This document shows, one piece after another, positions 1 through 9,277 of a stretch of 64,000 nucleotides of DNA. Positions within the stretch are counted from its first letter, which is position 1. Each line of letters starts with the position of its first letter. This DNA is from Mycolicibacter acidiphilus (GTDB taxonomy: Bacteria; Actinomycetota; Actinomycetes; Mycobacteriales; Mycobacteriaceae), in the NCBI RefSeq assembly GCF_018455725.1, contig NZ_JAHCLR010000003.1, forward strand, positions 124,001-188,000, read 5' to 3'. The position numbers were made by a program, and so were the translations under genes. Under the pieces are notes generated by a model, which saw only the letters and a program-made list of their open reading frames with translations, did no database searches and was not told the DNA's origin.

Positions 1-664
1 CACCGCTGCCCACGCCACCGGTGAACGCCTTGCCGATACCCCGGCCCCAGGCACCGTTGGAGGCGGCGTCGAGATACTTCTGGAAATTGTCGGTGGTCCC
101 GGACTCATCCGCGCGGAACAGTACGTGGATGGGCTCGGCCGGCAGTTGAACGTTTTTGTTCAGCGCCTTCACCGCCGGATCGTCCCAGGTGGTGATGCCG
201 CCGTTGAAAATCTTCGCCAGCGTCGGACCGTCGAGGTTGAGTTCGTGGACGCCGCCGATGTTGTAGGTGACCGCGATCGGTCCGAAAACCGTGGGCAGAT
301 GCCACGCCGGTGAGCCGCAGCGGGCCGCCACCCGCTGCGGTTCGCCGGTTGACGGGTCCAGCGGCGAGTCGGAGCCGGCGAGCTCGGTGTGTCCGCTGGC
401 GAACTGCGACACCCCGTTGCCGGACCCGTTGGCCCGGTAGTCCAGCGTGTAGTCCGGGCACGCCCGGATGTAGGCGTAGACGAACTGCTCGATCGCGTGC
501 GCCTGGGCGGTCGACCCGCTGGCGGTCAGCTTCTTCTTGCCGCCGCACTGCACCGACCCCGCCGCAGCGTTCTCCGCGGACCCGGAACTGCCGCCGCAGC
601 CGGCGATCAGCAGCGCGACGGCCGCCAGCAGGCTCCCGACCACACCGACTCTGCTGGTCTTCAC
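1..664 (-). CDS. pstS: Phosphate-binding lipoprotein PstS, second copy (3' end outside window)
   Basis: Periplasmic phosphate receptor that delivers phosphate to the PstCA channel. The frame starts at GTG 664, preceded by GGGAGGAG, and runs off the left edge after 221 codons, so the C-terminal part is missing. The N-terminus is a lipoprotein signal: two basic residues, a hydrophobic core and the lipobox LIAGC. Phosphate-site segments are recognisable (GSTAQ near residue 50; [14 protein letters not shown]). It resembles the pstS at 3509-4624 in the same motifs, so the two look like paralogues flanking pstCAB. It lies 82 bp downstream of pstB on the same strand. Confidence 0.9.
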   Translation of the reverse strand, partial: MKTSRVGVVGSLLAAVALLIAGCGGSSGSAENAAAGSVQCGGKKKLTASGSTAQAHAIEQFVYAYIRACPDYTLDYRANGSGNGVSQFASGHTELAGSDSPLDPSTGEPQRVAARCGSPAWHLPTVFGPIAVTYNIGGVHELNLDGPTLAKIFNGGITTWDDPAVKALNKNVQLPAEPIHVLFRADESGTTDNFQKYLDAASNGAWGRGIGKAFTGGVGSG

Positions 665-746
665 GACACTCCTCCCGGCGGCGATGATGCCCACACCGTA
701 GCCGACACCGCCGACAGCGGTCCGGCTATCGACGGCGCGGGGTGGC

Positions 747-1523
747 TCAGCCGAACCTGCCGGAGATGTAGTCCTCGGTCTCCTTGCGGCTCGGGTTGGA
801 GAAGATCTTCTCGGTGTCGTCGATCTCCACCAGCCGACCCGGCTTGCCGACGGCCTCCAGGTTGAAGAACGCGGTCTGGTTGCTCACCCGCGCGGCCTGC
901 TGCATGTTGTGGGTGACGATCACGATCGTGTAATCCTGCTTGAGCTGGGAGATCAGCTCCTCGATCGCCATCGTCGAGATCGGGTCCAGCGCCGAGCAGG
1001 GCTCGTCCATCAGCAGCACGTCGGGTTGCACGGCGATCGCCCGGGCGATGCACAACCGCTGCTGCTGACCGCCGGAGAGCCCGCCGCCGGGCTTGTCGAG
1101 CCGGTCCTTGACCTCGTTCCACAGGTTCGCACCGCGCAGCGACGCCTCCGCGGCCTCGTCGAGCAGCTTGCGGTTGCGCACCCCCTGCAGCTTCAGCCCG
1201 GCCACCACGTTGTCGCGAATCGACATGGTGGGGAACGGATTCGGCCGCTGGAACACCATCCCGACGGCCTTGCGCACCCCCACCGGGTCGATCCCGGGGT
1301 GGTAGATGTTCTCGCCGTCCAGCAGCACCGACCCCTCCACCCAGGCGCCGGGGATCACCTCGTGCATCCGGTTCAGCGTGCGCAGCACCGTGGACTTACC
1401 GCAGCCGGACGGGCCGATCAGCGCGGTGACACTGCGCGGCGCCACCGACAGTGACACCCCGGCCACCGCGTGGAACTTCCCGTAGTAGATGTTGACGTCG
1501 ACGAGGTCCAACCGTTTCGCCAC
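747..1523 (-). CDS. pstB: Phosphate ABC transporter ATP-binding protein PstB
   Basis: Cytoplasmic ATPase of the high-affinity phosphate importer, 258 aa, a normal length. Walker [10 protein letters not shown] lies near residue 38, the ABC signature LSGGQQQR near 150 and Walker B VLLMDEP near 170, followed by the switch His in IVTHN. It is 60 bp downstream of pstA and on the same strand, completing the S-C-A-B order. In mycobacteria this importer also feeds the SenX3-RegX3 phosphate signal (known for the family, not visible here). Confidence 0.96.
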   Translation of the reverse strand: MAKRLDLVDVNIYYGKFHAVAGVSLSVAPRSVTALIGPSGCGKSTVLRTLNRMHEVIPGAWVEGSVLLDGENIYHPGIDPVGVRKAVGMVFQRPNPFPTMSIRDNVVAGLKLQGVRNRKLLDEAAEASLRGANLWNEVKDRLDKPGGGLSGGQQQRLCIARAIAVQPDVLLMDEPCSALDPISTMAIEELISQLKQDYTIVIVTHNMQQAARVSNQTAFFNLEAVGKPGRLVEIDDTEKIFSNPSRKETEDYISGRFG

Positions 1524-1583
1524 GAACAGCCTTCCTGATTCAATCGGTAACCGACCACCGGGTGACCGGGGATGTTCGGCGGG

Positions 1584-2498
1584 CTAAACCTTCTTCGGAG
1601 CAAACATCCGCGCTCCCAGCCTAGCCAGCACGTTAAGCACCGCGATCAGCAGGATCAGCGTGAATGCGGCACCCCAGAGTCGTTCGGTGGGAACGGCACT
1701 GACACCGGCACCCGCCGACGTCTGGTCGTACATCATCCCGGTCAACGACCCCATGAAGCCGTCGAACATGTTGAAGTTCATCGCCTGCGAGTACCCGACC
1801 AGGACCAGCAGCGGCGCCGTCTCCCCCATCACCCGGGCCAGCGCCAGCATGATGCCGGTGATGATCCCGGACAGCGCGGTCGGGATCACGATGCGGGTGA
1901 TCGTCTTCCACTTCGGCGCCCCGAGCGCGTAGCTGGCCTCCCGCAGATCCATCGGGACGATCCGGAACATCTCCTCGGTGGCCCGCACGATCACCGGCGT
2001 CATCATCAGCACCAGCGCCAGCGACACCGCGAACCCGGACCGGTGGAAACCGAACGTCGCCACCCACAACGCGTAGATGAACAGTGCCGCAACGATGGAG
2101 GGAACCCCGGTGAGGATGTCCACCATGAACGTGGTCAGCTTGCCCAGTCGGGTGCCGGCGCCGTACTCGACGAGGTAGATCGCGACGAGGATGCCGATCG
2201 GGACCGAGATCGCCGCGCAGACCAGGCCCTGCAGCACGGTGCCGACGATCGCGTGGTACGCCCCGCCGCCGGAGACGAACGCCGTCATCCCGGCCTGTGA
2301 ATGCGTCCACCAGGAGGCCGACAGCACCGCGGAGATGCCGTCGTCGATCACCGAGTACAGCACCCAGGCCAGCGGTATCAGCGCGAGCAGCATCGACCCG
2401 GTGACCAGCACCGTCGCGACGTTGTCGGCGATCCGGCGGCGCAGATTGACGCCCCCGAAGGTGCGGGCCTTCACCGGCCGGTCCAGCAGCACGCTCAT
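1584..2498 (-). CDS. pstA: Phosphate ABC transporter permease PstA
   Basis: Membrane permease, 304 aa, partner of PstC in the phosphate channel. Several long hydrophobic segments and the cytoplasmic coupling loop ([14 protein letters not shown]) typical of binding-protein-dependent permeases are visible. The ATG at 2498 overlaps the pstC stop by four bases (ATGA), which implies translational coupling. The open frame extends further upstream but only through pstC in another register, so the coupled ATG is chosen. Confidence 0.94.
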   Translation of the reverse strand: MSVLLDRPVKARTFGGVNLRRRIADNVATVLVTGSMLLALIPLAWVLYSVIDDGISAVLSASWWTHSQAGMTAFVSGGGAYHAIVGTVLQGLVCAAISVPIGILVAIYLVEYGAGTRLGKLTTFMVDILTGVPSIVAALFIYALWVATFGFHRSGFAVSLALVLMMTPVIVRATEEMFRIVPMDLREASYALGAPKWKTITRIVIPTALSGIITGIMLALARVMGETAPLLVLVGYSQAMNFNMFDGFMGSLTGMMYDQTSAGAGVSAVPTERLWGAAFTLILLIAVLNVLARLGARMFAPKKV

Positions 2499-3475
2499 CG
2501 CCGCGCCGCCCCCCGGTTGATCGCCACCCGCGCCAGCGCGTTGACCACCAGCGTCAGCACGAACAGCACCAGCCCGGCGGCGATATAGGCGCCGGCCTTG
2601 TACTGGTCGTTGAACTCCGATGCGGTGGCCGCGATCTTGGTGGCGAAGGTGGATCCGCCGTCGAACAGCGACCAGCCGAACGCCTTCTGGGTGGCGCGCA
2701 GGATGATCAGCAGCGCGACCGTCTCGCCGAGCGCGCGGCCCAGCCCGAGCATCGCGGCACTGATGTAGCCGGACCGTCCGAACGGCAGCACCGCCACCTT
2801 CACCACCTCCCAGCGGGTGGCGCCCAGGGCGAGCGCCGCCTCCACCTGACCGCGCGGGGTCTGGGCCAGCACCTCGCGGGTGACGGCGGTGATGATCGGC
2901 AGGATCATCACCGCCAGCACGATCCCGCCGGTGAAGATGGTGCCGCCACCGGCCACCGACACGTTGCCGGTCTTGAACGGGAACAGCCAGCCGAGGTTCG
3001 TGTTCAGCCAGGTGGCGATCGGCCGCAGCCGCGGCGCCAGCACGTACAGGCCCCAGGCGCCGTAGATGATCGACGGGATGCCGGCCAGCAGGTCGACCAG
3101 GTAGGACAGCAGCCCCACCAGCCGGCGCGGCGCGTATTCGGTGAGGTAGATCGCGATGCCCAGTGCCACCGGCATCGCCAGCAGCAGCGCGAACACCGAC
3201 ACGCACACCGTCACCCGCAGCATCTCGGCGATACCGAAATGCATGGCGGCGGTGTCGGTGGTCACCCAGCTGCCGTCGTAGGTGAAGAAGTTCTCCCGGT
3301 TGTGCAGCAGCGCCGGTATCGCCCGCCACAGCAGGAATCCGCCGATGGCCGCGATCAGGATGCTGATCAGCAGACCCGACCCTTCCGCGGCCGCCCGGAA
3401 CACCCGGTCAGCGGCCGGATTCGGCGCTTTCGACGCGGGCGGCGTCACCGGCGGGCGTGGGGGCACCCGGCCCAC
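2495..3475 (-). CDS. pstC: Phosphate ABC transporter permease PstC
   Basis: Membrane permease, 326 aa with a GTG start. After a proline-rich cytoplasmic N-terminus come about six hydrophobic segments (first at residues 33-50) and the [14 protein letters not shown] coupling loop. It pairs with PstA. It starts 33 bp after the pstS stop and overlaps pstA by four bases, so pstS-C-A-B is one transcription unit. Confidence 0.94.
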   Translation of the reverse strand: MGRVPPRPPVTPPASKAPNPAADRVFRAAAEGSGLLISILIAAIGGFLLWRAIPALLHNRENFFTYDGSWVTTDTAAMHFGIAEMLRVTVCVSVFALLLAMPVALGIAIYLTEYAPRRLVGLLSYLVDLLAGIPSIIYGAWGLYVLAPRLRPIATWLNTNLGWLFPFKTGNVSVAGGGTIFTGGIVLAVMILPIITAVTREVLAQTPRGQVEAALALGATRWEVVKVAVLPFGRSGYISAAMLGLGRALGETVALLIILRATQKAFGWSLFDGGSTFATKIAATASEFNDQYKAGAYIAAGLVLFVLTLVVNALARVAINRGAARR

Positions 3476-3508
3476 GATATCGCAGGTCGCAGCCCTGTTC
3501 CGGTGGAC

Positions 3509-4624
3509 CTAATGAATCGCTCCGATCGCCGTGACCAGCCGCTGGGAGAACTTCTCGGGCAGCGGAACGTACCCGGCGGCCGACAGTCCGGCCTGGCCGT
3601 CACCGGCCGCCGCGGTCAGGAACGACTTGACGCCCGCGGCGGTGCCGGCGTCGTAGCCGCCGGAGCAGACGATCTCGTAGGTCACCAGCACCAGCGGGTA
3701 GCCGCCGGGGGTGTTGGTGCCGTAGATCGAATCGAGGTCGACCCGCAGGTCATTGCTGTCGGGCGTGCTGAACCCGGCGGATTCGATGACGACCCGGGCC
3801 GCGTCGTCACCGGCGGCCACCGCGCCGCTGCCCGAGTCGATCAGCGCGGCGGGCACGTTGGCCTGGTCGGCGAAGCCCTTCTCGACGTAGCCGATGGCGC
3901 CGGGCGTGGTCTGCACCGCCTGGATGACGCCGGCGGACTTCTGCGCGCCCTCGCCGACGCCGCCCTGGAACTCACTGCCCGCGCCCTTGGTCCAGGCAGC
4001 CGGCGCCGCGGCCGTCAGGTACTGCTGGAAGTTGTCGGTGGTGCCCGAGGAATCCGACCGGTAGATCGGGGTGACCGCGGTGTCCGGCAGCGTCACGCCC
4101 GGGTTCAGGGCGGCGATCGCCGGGTCGTTCCAGGCGGTGATCGTCCCGGAGAAGATGCCGGCGATCGTCGCGCCGTTCAGCGCCAGGGTGTCGATGCCCT
4201 CCAGGTGGTAGGCGAGCACGACCGGGCCGAACACCAGCGGCAGGTGCCAGGCCGGGTTGCCGCCGCAGCGGGTGGCGGCGGCCTCGACCTGCGCGGCCGA
4301 CAGCGGCGAGTCGGAGCCGGCGAAGTCGACGTGACCGGCGACGAACTGCTCCCGGCCGGCGCCGGATCCGGTCGGGTTGTAGGACAACTCTTTTCCGGGG
4401 CAGTGTTTCTTCCACGCCTGGTTGAACAGCCCGATGGCGTTCTGCTGCGCGGTGGAGCCCTCAGCGGTCAGCGCGTTCTTGCCGGCGCATTCGCCGGACC
4501 CGGATTCCCCGGCTGACGCGGTGGAACTCATTGCGGCGCTGTTGTCGTCGCTGCCGCAGCCGCTCAAGGTCAGGCTCGCGGCGGCGGCTGTCGCAACCAT
4601 CCCGCGCATCATGGCGATCTTCAC
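3509..4624 (-). CDS. pstS: Phosphate-binding lipoprotein PstS, first gene of the operon
   Basis: Extracytoplasmic phosphate receptor, 371 aa. I choose GTG 4624 because an AGGAAAGCGAG stretch precedes it and it gives a compact lipoprotein signal ending in the lipobox LSGC. A longer start at 4666 would put ten extra polar residues ahead of the signal. Binding-protein motifs include [35 protein letters not shown] and GAIGYVEKG. It is the promoter-proximal gene of the pst operon and has a PHO-box-like site about 80 bp upstream. Confidence 0.93.
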   Translation of the reverse strand: MKIAMMRGMVATAAAASLTLSGCGSDDNSAAMSSTASAGESGSGECAGKNALTAEGSTAQQNAIGLFNQAWKKHCPGKELSYNPTGSGAGREQFVAGHVDFAGSDSPLSAAQVEAAATRCGGNPAWHLPLVFGPVVLAYHLEGIDTLALNGATIAGIFSGTITAWNDPAIAALNPGVTLPDTAVTPIYRSDSSGTTDNFQQYLTAAAPAAWTKGAGSEFQGGVGEGAQKSAGVIQAVQTTPGAIGYVEKGFADQANVPAALIDSGSGAVAAGDDAARVVIESAGFSTPDSNDLRVDLDSIYGTNTPGGYPLVLVTYEIVCSGGYDAGTAAGVKSFLTAAAGDGQAGLSAAGYVPLPEKFSQRLVTAIGAIH

Positions 4625-4705
4625 CGGTTCTCGCTTTCCTGTGTGATTCCTGTCCTGCGTCCGCAAGGAAGCTACGTGGCCGTGATGGCCGGTAACCGGA
4701 TGACG

Positions 4706-4723
4706 AATGAATCCACGGTGAAC
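4706..4723 (-). promoter_or_regulatory. PHO-box-like direct repeat upstream of pstS
   Basis: On the minus strand the site reads GTTCACC, a 4-base spacer, then ATTCATT. The first half is a perfect match to the 7-base half-site of the mycobacterial RegX3 PHO box (GTTCACC-N4-GTTCACC). The second half is degenerate (4 of 7). It sits about 80 bp before the pstS start, a sensible place for phosphate-starvation activation. This is inference from motif and position only. Confidence 0.5.
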
Positions 4724-4747
4724 AACCTTCGTCCGGTGCTCCGGGCG

Positions 4748-5452
4748 TCAGTCCTGCCGGGTGGCGGCGATCATCCAGAACGGCATGTGCACCACATTGT
4801 CCTCCAGCAGCGGCTGCAGGACCGCGAATCGGTGCTGCAGCACCCGGACGCCCTCGGCGATGTCCGGCCGTCCCATCTCCTCCATCAGCTGCAGCATCGA
4901 CGTGAACGACTCCGGTGCGAAGACACCCTGATAGGCGGTCGGCCCGATGTGATCGACGCGCCAGCCGGCCGCGGTGAGCACCCGGCGGAAGGTCTCAGCC
5001 GGGGCGCCGTCGAGTTGCCAGCCGTTGACGTTGTGCCGCCCGGCTTCGAACATGAACAGCCGCGCGCCGGGCCGGGTCACCCGGTGCAGGGTGCGCGCGT
5101 ACTGCAGTTGCAGCGCCTCGTCGTCCTGAAAGACGTGATAGAAGGCGCTGTCGACGACGGTGTCGAACCGGTCGTCGAATCCGGCGAGGTCCAGGGCGTC
5201 GGCGACCTGGAAGTTCACCCGCACCCCGGCCGCCTGCGCGTTGGCCCGAGCCCGCTCGATGGCGACCGGGGACAGGTCGACACCGGTCACCGGGTGCCCC
5301 TGCAGCGCGTAGTAGATCGCGTGATGACCCGATCCGGTGCCCGGGTCGAGGACTTCGCCGCGCAGCGCACCGCAGGCCACCAGTTGCTGCACCGCCGGTT
5401 GCGGCCGACCGATGTCCCATGGTTCGGCCATCTCGTCGCCGTGCTCGGTCAT
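4748..5452 (-). CDS. Class I SAM-dependent methyltransferase
   Basis: Predicted cytoplasmic methyltransferase, 234 aa. The SAM-binding motif I reads LDPGTGSGHHA near residue 36, the acidic end of strand 2 is TGVDLSP, and an ADALDL segment fits motif III. The substrate cannot be told. ATG 5452 is chosen because it precedes the conserved WDIGRPQPAV start. The open frame upstream runs antisense through the neighbouring monooxygenase and is not coding. The next gene starts only 15 bp away on the other strand. Confidence 0.85.
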   Translation of the reverse strand: MTEHGDEMAEPWDIGRPQPAVQQLVACGALRGEVLDPGTGSGHHAIYYALQGHPVTGVDLSPVAIERARANAQAAGVRVNFQVADALDLAGFDDRFDTVVDSAFYHVFQDDEALQLQYARTLHRVTRPGARLFMFEAGRHNVNGWQLDGAPAETFRRVLTAAGWRVDHIGPTAYQGVFAPESFTSMLQLMEEMGRPDIAEGVRVLQHRFAVLQPLLEDNVVHMPFWMIAATRQD

Positions 5453-5467
5453 GGCAAGATCCTCCAC

Positions 5468-6541
5468 GTGAGTCCGTCCGCACCCCGGCAATCGCTGCGA
5501 CTCTCGGTACTCGACCTGGTGCCGGTGCGCACCGATCAAACTACGTCGGATGCACTGGCGGCAACCGCGCGTCTGGCGAAGATCGCCGATCAGCTTGGCT
5601 TCCACCGCTATTGGGTCGCCGAGCACCACAACATCCCGTCGATCGCGGCGACCAGTCCGGCCGTGCTCATCGGTCTGCTCGCCGCGCAGACGGCGCGGAT
5701 CCGGCTCGGGTCGGGCGGGGTGATGCTGCCCAACCATGCACCGCTGGCGGTGGCTGAGCAGTTCGCGCTGCTGGAGGCCGCCTACCCGGGTCGCATCGAT
5801 CTCGGGGTGGGCCGGGCGGCCGGTTCGGATCTGGTGACCTCCACGGTGTTGCGCGGCAGCACCGGCGATTCCGGCCTCGACCACTTCGGCGACCACGTCG
5901 ACGACCTGATCGGGTTCCTCGACCCCGCCGGCCTGACGGTGCAACTCGCCGACGGCGGCTACCTGCTGCGGGCGACGCCGGCGGCGACCGGCGCGCCCCG
6001 GGTCTTCATGCTCGGGTCGTCGCTGCACTCCGCGCAGTTGGCCGCGGCCAAGGGTCTGCCGTATGTGTTCGGCTACCACCTGTTCGGCCGGGGCGCCGAG
6101 GAAGCGCTGGCGCTGTACCGCGCCGAATTCACCCCGAGCCGGGTCGCGGCGGAACCGGTGGCGCTGCTGACCGTCAATGTCGTGGTGGCCGAAACCCGCG
6201 CCGAGGCAACCGATTTAGCGCTCCCCGATGCGCAGTTCTGGGCCCGGCAGGCGACCGGGCAACCGCTGCGGCCGCTGGATCTGGTCCACGATGCTCGAGC
6301 CGCCCAGACCGCCGCGCTGACCGCGCAGCAGCGGGAACTGGTGGACGCCGCGCTGCAGCGCGCGGTGCTGGGCACCGCGACCGAGGCCGCCGCGCAGTTG
6401 CGGGACCTGGCGGACCGGTTCGGCGTCGACGAGTTGATGGTCAATCCGGTCGCGTCCGCGCACCGCGGCGTCGATCCGAAAACCGCACCGGGCCGGGAGA
6501 CGACGCTGGAACTGCTCGCCGGCGGGTTACCGCAGCCTTAA
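5468..6541 (+). CDS. LLM-class flavin-dependent oxidoreductase
   Basis: Luciferase-like monooxygenase, 357 aa, expected to use reduced flavin. The N-terminus LSVLDLVPVR, then YWVAEHHN, GSGGVMLPNHAPL and GRIDLGVGRA, is the usual pattern of the 'MsnO8/alkanal monooxygenase-like' subgroup. GTG 5468 puts this N-terminus at residue 11. The longer open frame back to 4643 runs antisense to the methyltransferase. The substrate is unknown. It is transcribed divergently from the methyltransferase across a 15-bp gap. Confidence 0.88.
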   Translation: MSPSAPRQSLRLSVLDLVPVRTDQTTSDALAATARLAKIADQLGFHRYWVAEHHNIPSIAATSPAVLIGLLAAQTARIRLGSGGVMLPNHAPLAVAEQFALLEAAYPGRIDLGVGRAAGSDLVTSTVLRGSTGDSGLDHFGDHVDDLIGFLDPAGLTVQLADGGYLLRATPAATGAPRVFMLGSSLHSAQLAAAKGLPYVFGYHLFGRGAEEALALYRAEFTPSRVAAEPVALLTVNVVVAETRAEATDLALPDAQFWARQATGQPLRPLDLVHDARAAQTAALTAQQRELVDAALQRAVLGTATEAAAQLRDLADRFGVDELMVNPVASAHRGVDPKTAPGRETTLELLAGGLPQP

Positions 6542-6585
6542 CCCCCGGTGACGTGCCGATGTTCGCACGGCGTTCCATACGAACC

Positions 6586-6685
6586 CTGCCAGAACATTGG
6601 CAGGTCGAGTTCACTCCCGATTCGGGTCAGCGTTCCATCGCGCTCACATCTTCGGTTCAGCATTCATGCATCGGACCACGATGCA
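6586..6685 (+). promoter_or_regulatory. Upstream region of PPE cluster with two perfect inverted repeats
   Basis: CTGCCA-N6-TGGCAG (6586-6603) and TGCATCG-N5-CGATGCA (6667-6685) are perfect inverted repeats in the 183-bp leader before the first PPE gene. Between them GTTCACT (6609-6615) matches a PHO half-site at 6 of 7, but its second half is poor. They could be operators or RNA hairpins. No clear -10/-35 pair was assigned. Confidence 0.35.
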
Positions 6686-6724
6686 CCGGCTCTGTGCAGG
6701 AGCTGGCGAGGGAAGCGAGCGCAG

Positions 6725-7960
6725 ATGTTGGATTTCGGATTGCTGCCCCCGGAGGTCACGTCGACCCGACTGTATGCGGGTCCGGGCTCAGGGTCACTGA
6801 CATCGGCCGCAGCAGCCTGGGCCGCGGTCGCGGCCGAACTGGAATCGTTCGCACACGGTTACTCCGCGACCGTGGCCGGCCTACTCGGCGAGGCCTGGGC
6901 GGGCACCTCGTCGGAGGCGATGGCCGCGGCCGCCACACCGTTCGTGCAGTGGGCGACGGAGACCGCGGCCCGCGCCGGACGGGTCTCGGGGCAGGCTCAG
7001 GCGGCGGCGGGCGCGTTCGAGGCGGCGCACGCCGCGATCACCCCGCCCGCCGTCGTGTCAGCCAACCGCACCCGGCTGACGCAGTTGATCGCCACCAATG
7101 CACTGGGCCAGAACACCGCGCACATCGCCGCCACCGAGGCCGCCTACGACACGATGTGGGTGCACAACTCCCAGACGATGACCGGCTACGCCTCATCGGC
7201 GTCGGCGGCCACCCAGCTCTCCGCGTTCCACGAGCCGCCGCAGACCACCAACCCCGGCGGGGCAGCGGGTGAAGCGCTGGCCGCCGCGAGCGGTGCGCAC
7301 ACCCAGACCCTGTCGCAACTGCTCGCGACGGTCCCGCAACTGCTGTCCGGGTCCGCCTCGAATTCGAGCCTGTCCTCGGCGCTGGCGGCAACCCAGCAGT
7401 CGGCCCTGTCGACGATCGGGAACATCAACACCGCCGACGGCCCGGTGGGCTTCTGGATGGCGGTCGCGCGAACGGTCGGCAACCTCGGCACGTTCGGCAT
7501 CGCCGGCTACCGCCTCGCCGCAGACGGTGCCCTCTACGCACCCCTGTCCGGCCTCACCGGCAGCGCGGGCGGAGTCACCTTCGGGCTGACGTCGACGGGA
7601 ATGACGTCGGCCGGGCTGGCGGGCGCGGTGGAGCCGACGGCCGCCGTCAACCGGGGTGTGCTCGCCCATGTGGGCACCGCCGGGTCGATCGGGCCGATGA
7701 CGGTGCCGCCGGCCTGGGCGGATCTCGCGCCGGCCGGGGCCGCCACCGAGGACCCGGTGTGGCTGGCGGATGCCGACGCGGCGTGGGACGCCGACGACGA
7801 CGCAGCGGAGATGGGCGGCGTTCCGTCGGCGGGTGTCGGCCCGATGGCGGGCATGGCGGGTGCGGCGACGGCCGGGATGACGGCCCGCCCGATCGTCAGC
7901 TCCATGCTTCGGGTCGCACCGAAGCGCTTCACGATGCCCCGCCATTCCGCCGGCGGTTAG
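6725..7960 (+). CDS. PPE family protein, SVP subfamily
   Basis: PPE protein, 411 aa, a probable type VII (ESX) secretion substrate or cell-surface protein. The PPE signature is at residues 8-10 (LLPPE), with the YAGPGSG turn and the W-x-G of the helical hairpin (EAWAGTSS). The C-terminal part carries the SVP-type motif as GPMTVPPAW near residue 320, and the protein ends PRHSAGG. ATG 6725 is preceded by a purine-rich GAGGGAAGCGAG. It is first of three tandem PPE genes and has no PE gene directly upstream. Confidence 0.93.
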   Translation: MLDFGLLPPEVTSTRLYAGPGSGSLTSAAAAWAAVAAELESFAHGYSATVAGLLGEAWAGTSSEAMAAAATPFVQWATETAARAGRVSGQAQAAAGAFEAAHAAITPPAVVSANRTRLTQLIATNALGQNTAHIAATEAAYDTMWVHNSQTMTGYASSASAATQLSAFHEPPQTTNPGGAAGEALAAASGAHTQTLSQLLATVPQLLSGSASNSSLSSALAATQQSALSTIGNINTADGPVGFWMAVARTVGNLGTFGIAGYRLAADGALYAPLSGLTGSAGGVTFGLTSTGMTSAGLAGAVEPTAAVNRGVLAHVGTAGSIGPMTVPPAWADLAPAGAATEDPVWLADADAAWDADDDAAEMGGVPSAGVGPMAGMAGAATAGMTARPIVSSMLRVAPKRFTMPRHSAGG

Positions 7961-8010
7961 CCCGCTCTCGATCCCCGACCTGGCAGCGGCAACCGATTTG
8001 AGGAGTAGCG

Positions 8011-9249
8011 ATGCTGGACTTCGCAGTGTTACCACCCGAGATCAATTCCGGCCGAATGTATGTCGGCCCGGGTTCCGGTCCGATGATGGCGGCTGCGGCC
8101 GCCTGGGATCAGCTCGCCGCGCAGCTGGAATCATTCGCCGCCGGTTATTCGATGGAGTTGGCGGACCTCAAGGGCCATCATTGGTCGGGGCCGACATCGG
8201 AGGCGATGACGGCTGCCGCGCAACCGTATGTCTCCTGGGCGTCGGCGACCGCGGCACAGGCCGCGCAAGCGGCCGGTCAGGCTCGGGCGGCCGCGGCGGC
8301 ATTCGAGACGGCGCATGCGGCGACCGTGCCGCCGACCGCGGTCGCCGCGAACCGGACGCTGCTGATGACACTGCTGGCGACCAACTTCTTCGGTCAGAAC
8401 CTGGCGGCGATCGCAGCCACCGAGGCGCACTACGCGGCGATGTGGGCGCAGGACGCCGCCGCCATGTACGGCTACGCCGCGGCGAGCACCCAGGCCGCTG
8501 CCCTACCGTCCTTCACCAAGCCACCGCGTGCCACCAACGACGGCGGACTCTCCGCACAGCACGCCGCTGCGGCTCACGCGGCCGGCAGTGCGGCCGCAGC
8601 GAATACGCAGTCGATCCTGCACGCCGTGTCGACGGTTCCGCACCAGGCGCACAGCCTCGCATCCGGGGTGCACACCGGCCCGTCTCCCACATCGTCGGGC
8701 AGCACCTCCGGGCCTACCGGGTACTACTACGTCAACGATTGGAACTCGTACAAGCACGTCTACGACATTCTGAGCAAGTCCCTGTTCGACCCGTTCGTCA
8801 ACAAGGGGGTGACGATCGGGGACGGCACCGTCTTCAGCGACACACTGGCGACGTTCGGACGGCATCTGGGTCTTCCCGAGCCCGGCCTGCCACTGCTCGG
8901 CAAGGGCGGGCTGACCGGTTCGGTGGCCGGTGCCGACGGCGGTTCGCTGTTCGGCGGCCTCGGCAAGTCCGTGCCGGTGGGATCGCTGTCCGTGCCGCCG
9001 AACTGGCCTGTCACACAGGTGAATTACGCGGCTCAGCCGTCCGCTGCACCGGCTCAGCCGCAGGCATCGGCAACCGCCGAGCGCACCGGCCAGATCCGTC
9101 TGGTCAGTTCGGCGAAGCCCCTGCCGGACGCCCCGCTGACACCGGCGGTCGGGCCGATGCAGGGCTCCGCACGACGGCAGGGCAGCAACCTGGTGTTCCG
9201 GATGCGCGATCGCAGGTTCCGGGTTCCCCGCCCGGTGGTCGGCGGATAG
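8011..9249 (+). CDS. PPE family protein, SVP subfamily
   Basis: Second tandem PPE gene, 412 aa. [10 protein letters not shown], then YVGPGSGPM and [11 protein letters not shown], mark the PPE domain over about residues 1-175. GSLSVPPNW is the SVP motif near residue 325. The linker contains a tyrosine run (YYYVNDW) not seen in its neighbours. A GAGGAG site precedes the ATG. It starts 50 bp after the previous gene and ends 28 bp before the next, so co-transcription is likely. Confidence 0.94.
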   Translation: MLDFAVLPPEINSGRMYVGPGSGPMMAAAAAWDQLAAQLESFAAGYSMELADLKGHHWSGPTSEAMTAAAQPYVSWASATAAQAAQAAGQARAAAAAFETAHAATVPPTAVAANRTLLMTLLATNFFGQNLAAIAATEAHYAAMWAQDAAAMYGYAAASTQAAALPSFTKPPRATNDGGLSAQHAAAAHAAGSAAAANTQSILHAVSTVPHQAHSLASGVHTGPSPTSSGSTSGPTGYYYVNDWNSYKHVYDILSKSLFDPFVNKGVTIGDGTVFSDTLATFGRHLGLPEPGLPLLGKGGLTGSVAGADGGSLFGGLGKSVPVGSLSVPPNWPVTQVNYAAQPSAAPAQPQASATAERTGQIRLVSSAKPLPDAPLTPAVGPMQGSARRQGSNLVFRMRDRRFRVPRPVVGG

Positions 9250-9277
9250 CGACCACGGGCGCGAGAGAGGGATTCGG

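Noticed and set aside
4643-5467. N-terminal extension of the flavin monooxygenase
   Set aside because: The extra 275 codons are antisense to the methyltransferase and unlike the luciferase family; GTG 5468 gives the normal N-terminus.
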